NCBI GenBank assembly: GCA_964453855.1
Contig: CAYVRN010000047.1
Location: 1-23,946, forward strand
DNA length: 23,946 nucleotides
Origin: JASMHC01 sp964453855
GTDB taxonomy: Bacteria > Pseudomonadota > Alphaproteobacteria > Rhodobacterales > Rhodobacteraceae
Reading direction: 5' to 3'
Below the pieces are notes generated by a model that was given only the letters and a program-made list of their open reading frames with translations, was not told the origin of the DNA and did not search any database. The position numbers and the translations under genes were made by a program. The first letter of the stretch is position 1. Every line of letters begins with the position of its first letter. Shown here piece by piece: positions 15,589 through 21,617 of this stretch.

Positions 15589-16140
15589 CTACCTGTATCC
15601 ACCGCGTGTTTCTCGCTTGCGAAAAACCCATGGCTCTTCAAAAGTTACACCAACCTGCCACAATCCAATCCCTGCAGCGATCGCTTCGGCCATCTGTGGG
15701 AAGTACTCATCAGACTGCTCCTCGAAGGCAAGCGCCAGACCAGATTTAACCAACTCCGCATTCAGATCTTCTCCGGCGCTGGTGCATACAGCATAGTGTC
15801 GGCCAAATGGATCTGGTTCGCCTTTGTAATAACAACTTACCTCTCCACGCCCCGCTAAAAGCTGAAGCTTGCGCACCGCGGCTTCGTAGCAGCCCCAGAT
15901 TGCCCCGTTCGCATGGCATAATTGCGGTCGCTCCGGTGCGTCCACACCCCACAGGATCACGCGTTGCTGTCCGAACCGTATGATATCAGCGTCGATGACT
16001 TCTGGTATCCCCGTGATATCCGGCTCTGCCGTTTGCCCTTGCGAAGGAAAGGCCAGCACTGCGAACACAGCAACGCCTATTGAAAAGGTCAATACCCAGA
16101 ATTTGTGCAAAAGCGCAGCAAGGCCTGTATTACGAAGCAT
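15589..16140 (-). CDS. Membrane-anchored thermonuclease (SNase)-like protein
   Basis: A 183-residue protein from ATG 16140 (AAAGG 8 bases upstream; a longer frame to 16182 crosses the divergent gene start). It has an N-terminal hydrophobic segment (FWVLTFSIGVAVFAVLAF) and an SNase-fold domain: VIDADIIRFGQQRVILWGVD then APERPQLC, CYYKGEPDPFGRHYAVC and LNAELVKSGLALAF. Of the three catalytic residues of staphylococcal nuclease, the Glu (in DAPE) and the second Arg (in FGRHY) are present. The first Arg, normally in (R)LxGxDAPE, is Ile in ILWGVDAPE, so activity may be weak or absent. It is the first gene of the leftward run containing the TolQ-type module, 8 bases before that gene. Confidence 0.82.
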   Translation of the reverse strand: MLRNTGLAALLHKFWVLTFSIGVAVFAVLAFPSQGQTAEPDITGIPEVIDADIIRFGQQRVILWGVDAPERPQLCHANGAIWGCYEAAVRKLQLLAGRGEVSCYYKGEPDPFGRHYAVCTSAGEDLNAELVKSGLALAFEEQSDEYFPQMAEAIAAGIGLWQVGVTFEEPWVFRKRETRGGYR

Positions 16141-16174
16141 GAAAAAGACCTTTCGAGACTTGGAGAAACAAAGA
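16141..16174. promoter_or_regulatory. Very short divergent start region (SNase-like / pentapeptide genes)
   Basis: Only about 34 bases separate the two divergent ATG codons at 16140 and 16175, so each promoter must lie partly inside the other gene's first codons. GGAG at about 16162 serves the rightward gene. The divergent mRNAs are likely to overlap at their 5' ends. Confidence 0.4.
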
Positions 16175-16924
16175 ATGCGCATCTTTCTGGCAATGATCTT
16201 GATTTTCGCCGCAGGGCCAGTGTTTGCAGATCAAGTGGGCGATCTGATCGACGGGACGATCAAAGAATGCAAGGGCTGTGACCTGCGGGGTGCAAATTTC
16301 AAAAAGGCCGATCTGACCGGCGTTGATTTGACCGGCGCAGATATAACCGGTGCCACATTTCACCGGGCGAAACTGCGCAGCGCGATACTGACTGATGTTA
16401 CAGCTGTCGGTACCAACTTCAATGTGGCCGACCTGACGCTTGCCAAAATGTCGAATGGCGATTTTTCGCGCGCGATGTTCTATGCAGCCGAGATGTCTGG
16501 CGCGGACCTTGGTGGCGCGAACCTGACTGAGGCGCGAATGCAAACGGCGAGACTTACCTCGGCCAAATTGCCCGGCGCTGTGCTCGACCGGACCTTGATG
16601 CGCGATGCAGTGGCCAATAATGCCGATTTTACAAATACTTCGCTGCAGCAAACGAATTTGAACGGCGCGCGTTTGGGGCGAAACCGGTTCGATGGTGCAA
16701 CAATTGTCAATGCGGGTTTTGTCGAAGCTCAGATCAGTAGGGCAAACTTTGAAAATGCCACGATCTCTCTTACGGATTTTTTGGCGGCCGATCTTAGGCG
16801 TGCCAGTGTAGCCGGCGCCACATTGACAGGAAACAGATTCACCCGAGCCGCGACCAGAGATGTGGATTTCACCCAAGCCACGATGAAAAATAACATCATG
16901 GCGAATGGTCGGTTGCAGGACTGA
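16175..16924 (+). CDS. Exported pentapeptide-repeat protein
   Basis: A 249-residue protein from ATG 16175, chosen for its GGAG ribosome site and the signal peptide MRIFLAMILIFAAGPVFADQ. In-frame ATGs further upstream (16139 and 15980) lie inside the divergent gene. After ECKGCDLRGANF (C32, C35) it is made almost entirely of A(D/N)LxX-type pentapeptide repeats (for example ADLTGVDLTGADITGATF, ADLGGANLTEARMQTARL), which fold as a right-handed quadrilateral beta-helix. Export to the periplasm is unlike DNA-gyrase-protecting pentapeptide proteins, which are cytoplasmic. Function is unknown. It converges with the next gene, with 2 bases between stops. Confidence 0.88.
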   Translation: MRIFLAMILIFAAGPVFADQVGDLIDGTIKECKGCDLRGANFKKADLTGVDLTGADITGATFHRAKLRSAILTDVTAVGTNFNVADLTLAKMSNGDFSRAMFYAAEMSGADLGGANLTEARMQTARLTSAKLPGAVLDRTLMRDAVANNADFTNTSLQQTNLNGARLGRNRFDGATIVNAGFVEAQISRANFENATISLTDFLAADLRRASVAGATLTGNRFTRAATRDVDFTQATMKNNIMANGRLQD

Positions 16925-16926
16925 AA

Positions 16927-17655
16927 TCACGGCGCAGTTCCTACCGTGAATGGTGTTAAAATCTCTTCAAACCGGGTCTGGCTTTCAAAATAGCCGGTGT
17001 TGACCTTCTGGGTTTCCCGATTGATGCCTAACTGGCCCTTTTTGCGTAGGTAGCTAGACTCGACCGCAATCAATACCTTCCCGTCAGGTGACCGCCCAGT
17101 ACAATACTCATGGATAAATTGGTTGCCGACTGGCTTTTCGCCCTCTTTCATCTCAACATCGGCGCATGCAAGCGACCAATTGCCATAGCGAGCTTTAAAA
17201 TTACGTATCAATGTGTAGGCTGTGCGACGTTCATAATCGCCTATTCTATCGTCAGTTACGATCCGACGACCCTGCACAATACCATTCGCATCAACCAGCA
17301 CCGACACAATCACGGGATGCGCAAATACCGAGGTACCGCCCCGTAAAGCCCGGTATTCATTTTCAAGGGCCCGTGCGATATAGTCCTGCTCATCATCATA
17401 ACTGAATGAAATCTCATGCAGACCAGAGCCTTCGGGCTGGCAGGCAAGAAAATCTCCGAAGGATTCTAGCTTCGCACCAGAGGGTCCACCATTTGTTCCA
17501 CAAGTTATTTCACCAACCTCAGAATCCGGCATCTGCTCCACAGGTTGGCCGAGTGTGACATCCCAGATTGAATAAACTGGTTCGACCTGTGCTTGCGCTA
17601 AAGCACTACCATGGGAAAGGCACAGACATAGTATCGCTAAAAGGTTTTTTCGCAC
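16927..17655 (-). CDS. Secreted protein of unknown function next to cytochrome c
   Basis: A 242-residue protein with a signal peptide (MRKNLLAILCLCLSHGSALA, cleavage near AQA) and no other membrane segment, so periplasmic. It has four cysteines after the signal (C52, C72, C164, C185), which could form two disulfides. Visible features are ITCGTNGGPSGAKLESFGDF, a beta-strand region HPVIVSVLVDANGIVQGRRI and ESSYLRKKGQLGINRETQKV near the C-terminus. I do not recognise a family. It starts 10 bases after the cytochrome c stop and is the last gene of the PQQ-dehydrogenase operon, so a role in maturation or electron transfer of that enzyme is plausible by context only. Confidence 0.75.
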   Translation of the reverse strand: MRKNLLAILCLCLSHGSALAQAQVEPVYSIWDVTLGQPVEQMPDSEVGEITCGTNGGPSGAKLESFGDFLACQPEGSGLHEISFSYDDEQDYIARALENEYRALRGGTSVFAHPVIVSVLVDANGIVQGRRIVTDDRIGDYERRTAYTLIRNFKARYGNWSLACADVEMKEGEKPVGNQFIHEYCTGRSPDGKVLIAVESSYLRKKGQLGINRETQKVNTGYFESQTRFEEILTPFTVGTAP

Positions 17656-17664
17656 GTCACATTC

Positions 17665-18180
17665 TCACTTGAGCTTTCTGCACGCCCTGGCGTTCGGATT
17701 GCCAAAAAACTCGGTACATTCCTCGATTGTCGGCTCTTTTCGGCCAATCACGTATGCTTCCAGATAAGCAACGACATTGAAGACATCACTGTCACCGAAC
17801 GTCTTGCCAAGCGGCGGGGCTGTGCCCTGTTCAAAGTCAGAAAGTTCCATCCCACCGTAGCAACTGCCGTCAAGATAGGCCGTTCTGCCATGATAAGGCA
17901 TCGCAGTTCCGGGAATACCGCATTTGACAACCTCGATAAGCGTCTCTGTATCAAGTTCGCTCTCACGTAAACTGGGCGCTTCGGGTGCCTGCAACAATCT
18001 GCCTGTCCGACCATCTCCAGGCCAACCGTGGCAATTTCCGCAATACCCTACTGAGCGATATATTCTCTTTCCCCGTTCAAGGTCAGCGGCCATTTCCTGA
18101 GCCTCTTGTGCTTTGAGCGGATGCGGCGCGAATGAGATCAAGAAATATAACGAAATGGCAACTGCGCGCCTCACAGTCAT
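17665..18180 (-). CDS. c-type cytochrome, likely electron acceptor of the PQQ dehydrogenase
   Basis: A 171-residue periplasmic monohaem cytochrome with signal peptide (MTVRRAVAISLYFLISFAPH to KAQEA) and a single haem motif CGNCH at 47-51. The probable axial Met is M94 in GTAMPYHGR; the family-typical FNVVAYLEAYV helix is near residue 134. Additional cysteines (C87, C107, C155, C167) may give two disulfides, more than in most class I cytochromes. It lies 80 bases after the PQQ-dehydrogenase stop, separated from it by a strong hairpin, and is the natural candidate to take electrons from PQQ and pass them to the terminal oxidase. Confidence 0.9.
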   Translation of the reverse strand: MTVRRAVAISLYFLISFAPHPLKAQEAQEMAADLERGKRIYRSVGYCGNCHGWPGDGRTGRLLQAPEAPSLRESELDTETLIEVVKCGIPGTAMPYHGRTAYLDGSCYGGMELSDFEQGTAPPLGKTFGDSDVFNVVAYLEAYVIGRKEPTIEECTEFFGNPNARACRKLK

Positions 18181-18216
18181 ACTGGATCCTTGATTTCAGA
18201 CAGGATTAAAGACGAT

Positions 18217-18246
18217 AACGTCGGGCAGCCGAAGCTGCCCGACGTT
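18217..18246. terminator. Perfect 13-bp hairpin with UUCG loop between dehydrogenase and cytochrome genes
   Basis: Arms AACGTCGGGCAGC and GCTGCCCGACGTT pair perfectly; in the minus-strand transcript the loop is UUCG closed by C-G, an extra-stable tetraloop. Following bases in transcript direction (ATCGTCTTTAATCC) have only a weak T-run. It probably acts as a partial terminator or mRNA 3'-end protector, keeping dehydrogenase mRNA higher than the cytochrome mRNA. Confidence 0.7.
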
Positions 18247-18259
18247 GTATTTTTGACCA

Positions 18260-20005
18260 CTAGAGCCCGAAGACCCAAAGCATGTTGGCGGGCTGGATGT
18301 TCATCAGATCGGCATGGCCGAAGCCTGCGATACCAATACCGCCACCAGCAACTGCAATGTATTGCTTACCGTCAGCAGTGAAGGTGATGGGTGGAGCCTG
18401 GAAAGCCGTGCCGACATTAATCGACCACTTCTCCTCCAAGGTCGCGGCATCATAAGCTGCAACAGTTCCGTCCAAATGCGTTGTGAACATCAGGTCCGGT
18501 GTAGCAAGCACGCCACTGTACAGTGGGAAAGGCGTATTGACTTCCGCAACCTCGGAACTCGTCGCCACATCAATTGCGTTGATCGAACCGGTTTGTACAC
18601 CGCTGGCGACACCTGCTCCACCGATGAAGATTTCACCAGCCATAACGTCTGCTGGGTCAACAGACCTAACCGATAGGTCCGAACAACCTTCGATCCCCAC
18701 AGCATAAGCGATGCCAAGTTCAGGGTTATAGGCCGTTGGGAAGAAGTTTGTGCCACCCTGAATGTTCGGACAGGTAGTAGCAGTATCTCCAGCACGGGTG
18801 ATCGCGCCGATCGCATAGGATTGCAGCGATTTTGAAGGATCATACTCCAGTGGCATACCGGTTTTCGGGTCGATGCCCTCGGTCCAGTTCAGGTTGCTGA
18901 CATATGTGGCCGAATTGATATACGCACCGCTGTTACGATCGAGTGTGTAGAAAATACCGTTCCGACCGAAGTGGGCTAGAACCTTGCGCATTTCGCCATC
19001 GATTTCAGTATCCATCAGCAGCTGAATGCCGACCTCGTCATAGTCCATGTAATCGCCAGGAGTGTACTGGAAGTGCCACTTCAGCTCACCCGTATCCGCG
19101 TCGAGCGCCACAGTTGAGTTGGTGAAGAGGTTGTCACCAGGACGATATTCAGGGTCATACATCGGCACAGGGTTACCCGTGCCCCAGTAAAGCGTGTTCG
19201 ATTCCGGATCGAAGGATCCTTGAACCCATGCAGCACCGCCACCGGTCTTCCAGCAATCTGGGTTGCCGGTTTCGTCGCACAGCCACGTTTCTGAACCCGG
19301 CTGACCCGGCTCTGGGATAGTGTAGAAGCGCCAAAGTTCATCACCACTGTCTGGGTCAAGTGCTGCGATCCAGCCACGTGTTGCCCAGTCACCATAGGAC
19401 TGGCCGACAATGATCTTATCGCCAATGAATTGTGGTGAATTGGTAAAGCCTTCGCCGACATCAGTGGCAACTTGCTTGTCCCAAACAACGTCTCCGGTAT
19501 CGTTGTCACAGGCAACAACCCGACCGTCATTTAGTACCGTTACGACATTGTTGCCCGCAAGCGCGAGACCGCGGTTTGCCAATAGAATACCGGCGCTAGG
19601 GTCCTTGTCGATTCCTGTGTCACAAATCCAAACAGGTTTCAGCTTTTTACCGTCTGACATGTCGAATTTGTAGGGTGTACCCCACGGATCCGAAATATAA
19701 AGGAAGCCGTCATCGGCCAGCGGCGTTGCCTCCATCGATCCAACACCAAAACCAGCAGGTTCGGTGCCCCCGAGCGTTGCGGCTGTGATCAGTCGCAGAC
19801 CCGATACATTGTCTGCATTGATCTGCTTCAATGAGGAATATCGATTGGAGTCATATGTCTTGTGAACCGATAACCAGTTTCCCATCTCGGCGTCCGTTCC
19901 AGCCGCCAACATGCGTTCCCCTGTCACATCTGCGGCGTTACCCGCACTTGCTAAGCTAACAGCTATCACAGCTGAAAGCCCAGAGATTTTAAGCTTCACT
20001 GTCAT
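18260..20005 (-). CDS. PQQ-dependent alcohol dehydrogenase (methanol/ethanol dehydrogenase family)
   Basis: A 581-residue periplasmic quinoprotein, close to the usual 600, with signal peptide (MTVKLKISGLSAVIAVSLAS to GNAAD) and the eight-bladed propeller of the family. Repeats carry the tryptophan-docking pattern (ALDPDSGDELWRFYTIPEPG, ALDADTGELKW, AYDAATLEEKW). Active-site features: GTGNP (N278, metal/PQQ), DYMDYDE with catalytic D321 and an extra Asp D323, and FGRNGIFYTLDR (R348). The D-Y-D arrangement is the signature of lanthanide-dependent members (XoxF/ExaF) rather than Ca enzymes. Oddities: the vicinal Cys-Cys expected before NRGLAL is replaced by Gly-Ile (139-140), and the metal Glu is Asp (D206 in GQSYGDWATRG). 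No haem motif is fused, so it relies on the adjacent cytochrome c. The alcohol oxidised cannot be read from sequence. Confidence 0.92.
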   Translation of the reverse strand: MTVKLKISGLSAVIAVSLASAGNAADVTGERMLAAGTDAEMGNWLSVHKTYDSNRYSSLKQINADNVSGLRLITAATLGGTEPAGFGVGSMEATPLADDGFLYISDPWGTPYKFDMSDGKKLKPVWICDTGIDKDPSAGILLANRGLALAGNNVVTVLNDGRVVACDNDTGDVVWDKQVATDVGEGFTNSPQFIGDKIIVGQSYGDWATRGWIAALDPDSGDELWRFYTIPEPGQPGSETWLCDETGNPDCWKTGGGAAWVQGSFDPESNTLYWGTGNPVPMYDPEYRPGDNLFTNSTVALDADTGELKWHFQYTPGDYMDYDEVGIQLLMDTEIDGEMRKVLAHFGRNGIFYTLDRNSGAYINSATYVSNLNWTEGIDPKTGMPLEYDPSKSLQSYAIGAITRAGDTATTCPNIQGGTNFFPTAYNPELGIAYAVGIEGCSDLSVRSVDPADVMAGEIFIGGAGVASGVQTGSINAIDVATSSEVAEVNTPFPLYSGVLATPDLMFTTHLDGTVAAYDAATLEEKWSINVGTAFQAPPITFTADGKQYIAVAGGGIGIAGFGHADLMNIQPANMLWVFGL

Positions 20006-20078
20006 TTGGTGCCTCCCAACACTCTAAAAGTTGAAATCCGGAGTGGATTCATGTTGTCACCAACGATCAATGGATTTT

Positions 20079-20095
20079 CCAATGTATGACATTGG
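20079..20095. promoter_or_regulatory. 17-bp palindrome CCAATGT-ATG-ACATTGG, possible operator
   Basis: Perfect 7-bp arms around a 3-base centre, 74-90 bases upstream of the dehydrogenase start. Size and position fit a dimeric regulator site. No consensus match known to me. Confidence 0.4.
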
Positions 20096-20211
20096 CGTTT
20101 TATTTCTGGCGAGCGAGCCCGAACCGTCAGGGCTATAAAACCCCCACGGCAGCACGCTTGTGCATTTAGCTGAAGGTCTTATTGTATAGGCTAGTTAATG
20201 AATTTATGAGT

Positions 20212-20244
20212 GTTTACGACATGTCAAAAAGACATGTCGTAAAC
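20212..20244. repeat. Perfect inverted repeat, 14-bp arms, A5 centre
   Basis: Arms GTTTACGACATGTC and GACATGTCGTAAAC flank AAAAA. Each arm contains the self-complementary octamer GACATGTC, so the same motif occurs twice in palindromic form. There is no T-run after it in either direction, so it is more likely two adjacent binding sites or a stable stem-loop than a standard terminator. Confidence 0.6.
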
Positions 20245-20333
20245 CTGTGAAGTGTCTGTTCTAAAGAGATTATACGGCTCGCGCATAGCGAACCATACAA
20301 TTTTTGGTTGCGTTTATTTTGTCAGTCGCTTGC

Positions 20334-20366
20334 CCCTATTCGACGCAATATCCTTGCCGAATAGGG
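20334..20366. repeat. Inverted repeat CCCTATTCG / CGAATAGGG
   Basis: 9-bp arms around a 15-base loop begin 16 bases past the stop of the leftward 4-TM gene. No T-run follows. It may be a weak terminator or an mRNA 3' end structure. Confidence 0.4.
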
Positions 20367-20381
20367 AACACACGTCATAGG

Positions 20382-20975
20382 TCAGGATCTGCCGACAAAT
20401 AGTCTGCGGAGCACACCCAAAGCTACCAATGCAATCCCGGAATAGAGCGCGTACCAGTATCCGATTTGTAGTTCTGAAACCATCTTCATTTTGCGATGAG
20501 AGGTCGGGTCAGTGAATTGGGACTTCCCAATGAACGCTACATCAATACTCTCCGCTCTCAGCGTACCAATCCCATACGCAAGTCCTACCGTTGTTAAGTA
20601 GGACAGCCCGACCAACAAGATAAGAATTGTTGCTATTGGAAGACGAATTCGCCCTAGAGAGACCGACCTGTTGATGAACAGGCTGGCGGCCAGCGCCAGC
20701 ATCGCAACGGTAAAATAGGACCATACGAAGGGGGTAAAAAACGCTGGCATAGAATATAGCGCCGGATCGGCCTGAACTCTCACCTGACGGACCACGTCGA
20801 CACCCCAAGGGTGCAAAACAAGGTCATCGGTTCCCTTTATTACTGCGACATCGGCTATCCACCAAGGTTGGTACCAAGTGTAAACCATGAATGCTGCGGC
20901 CGCGAGGAGCAAAGCCCGAAAGATCCATACCCCTGCTCCGCCTCGATTGGCTGTCTGTGCATCAGATTGTTCCAT
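20382..20975 (-). CDS. Four-TM inner-membrane protein upstream of the PQQ dehydrogenase, unrecognised
   Basis: A 197-residue protein from ATG 20975, which has a strong GGAGGGAGGACGT leader; the longer frame to 21023 lacks one. Four hydrophobic segments (about FRALLLAAAAFMVYTW, YFTVAMLALAASLFI, PIATILILLVGLSYLTTVGL, YWYALYSGIALVALGVL) are separated by two polar loops. Loop 1 begins YQPWWIADVAVIKGTDDLVL and contains HPWGVDVVRQVRV; loop 2 has IDVAFIGKSQFTDPTSHRKM. The aromatic-rich YTWYQPWW after the first segment is distinctive. I do not recognise a named family. It is oriented like the dehydrogenase 377 bases downstream, so it may belong to the same regulon, possibly as a quinone-side or assembly factor; this is inference. 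Confidence 0.78.
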   Translation of the reverse strand: MEQSDAQTANRGGAGVWIFRALLLAAAAFMVYTWYQPWWIADVAVIKGTDDLVLHPWGVDVVRQVRVQADPALYSMPAFFTPFVWSYFTVAMLALAASLFINRSVSLGRIRLPIATILILLVGLSYLTTVGLAYGIGTLRAESIDVAFIGKSQFTDPTSHRKMKMVSELQIGYWYALYSGIALVALGVLRRLFVGRS

Positions 20976-21023
20976 ACGTCCTCCCTCCGGCCGAACCATC
21001 CAGCGTCGACCATACTCTCTCAT

Positions 21024-21617
21024 TTTACCTAATGTTTTTAGATAGTTAGTAAATTATCTCATAGTATCAGCGTCATTTTTCTTAAGTCAAGTCCAGCGGG
21101 CGATAGCTCATAGTGGTACTTAGACATTTTAGGGCGCCACCTCGGTAGTAGTTTGACGATCTCCGCTAATTCCTGTTTGGCTTTTCTCTGAACTCTAAAT
21201 GCGGGTTCAGTTTCGAATTTTGCCAACTATTGCAGGAAATTCTTGGCGAAATCTTTGTTATGCTAGTCAGGTTCAAAAGAATTTTTGCCCTAAGAATTCC
21301 TCACTACAAACAGCCGTCGCGTTTTTTTGCGCTCATGATATCGCGTTTGTCAATTTGATAAATAGAAAACTCAAATGCCAAAAGAACCCTCTCAAAATCG
21401 CTTGTTGATCTGGGTTGGTGAGAGCTCAAAAGACATGCACTTGGATGTCTCTTTCTGCACCTTCTGCGTGTTTTTCGAAAAGAGCGCAAAGCAAAAGCTT
21501 CGAAACTGAATTCAAAGGTGCTTGTGCATATAGTTTACTATCAGCCCGGGTAAAAAACTAAATCTTTTCAATTGCATTGATTTTTGCAATTCTTCACATT
21601 GAGAGTCTGGGGGAATC
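21024..21617. other. AT-rich intergenic region before the LysR gene
   Basis: About 590 bases without a secure gene. A 55-codon minus-strand frame (21059-21226, TTG start or no start) reads AKQELAEIVKLLPRWRPKMS in its middle and looks protein-like, so it could be a gene fragment, but I recognise nothing. The rightward frame at 21199-21408 has no ribosome site and an unconvincing sequence. The LysR promoter must lie near the right end; GGGGGA at about 21609-21614 is its ribosome site. Confidence 0.35.

Larger units (their letters stand above)
20006..20381. promoter_or_regulatory. Control region upstream of the PQQ dehydrogenase
   Basis: This gap of about 376 bases contains no convincing gene. 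It holds the dehydrogenase promoter and at least three inverted repeats: a 17-bp palindrome at 20079-20095, a perfect 14-bp-arm repeat at 20212-20244 and a 9-bp-arm repeat at 20334-20366. The density of symmetry suggests regulated expression. A GGGAGG-like ribosome site lies immediately before the ATG at 20005. Confidence 0.55.

Noticed and set aside
16130..16930. 266-codon minus-strand frame across the pentapeptide-repeat gene
   Set aside because: It is an antisense shadow created by the repeating codons of the pentapeptide gene. The plus-strand frame has the signal peptide, ribosome site and repeat pattern.
20226..20244. Reading the 20212-20244 inverted repeat as a Rho-independent terminator
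   Set aside because: The stem is not GC-rich at its base and no T-run follows on either strand.
21107..21135. Sequence GGGCGATAGCTCATAGTGG resembling the 5' part of a tRNA
   Set aside because: No anticodon arm, T-arm or matching acceptor strand follows, so it is a chance match.
21199..21408. Rightward 69-codon frame before the LysR gene
   Set aside because: No ribosome site and no protein-like pattern in AT-rich DNA.
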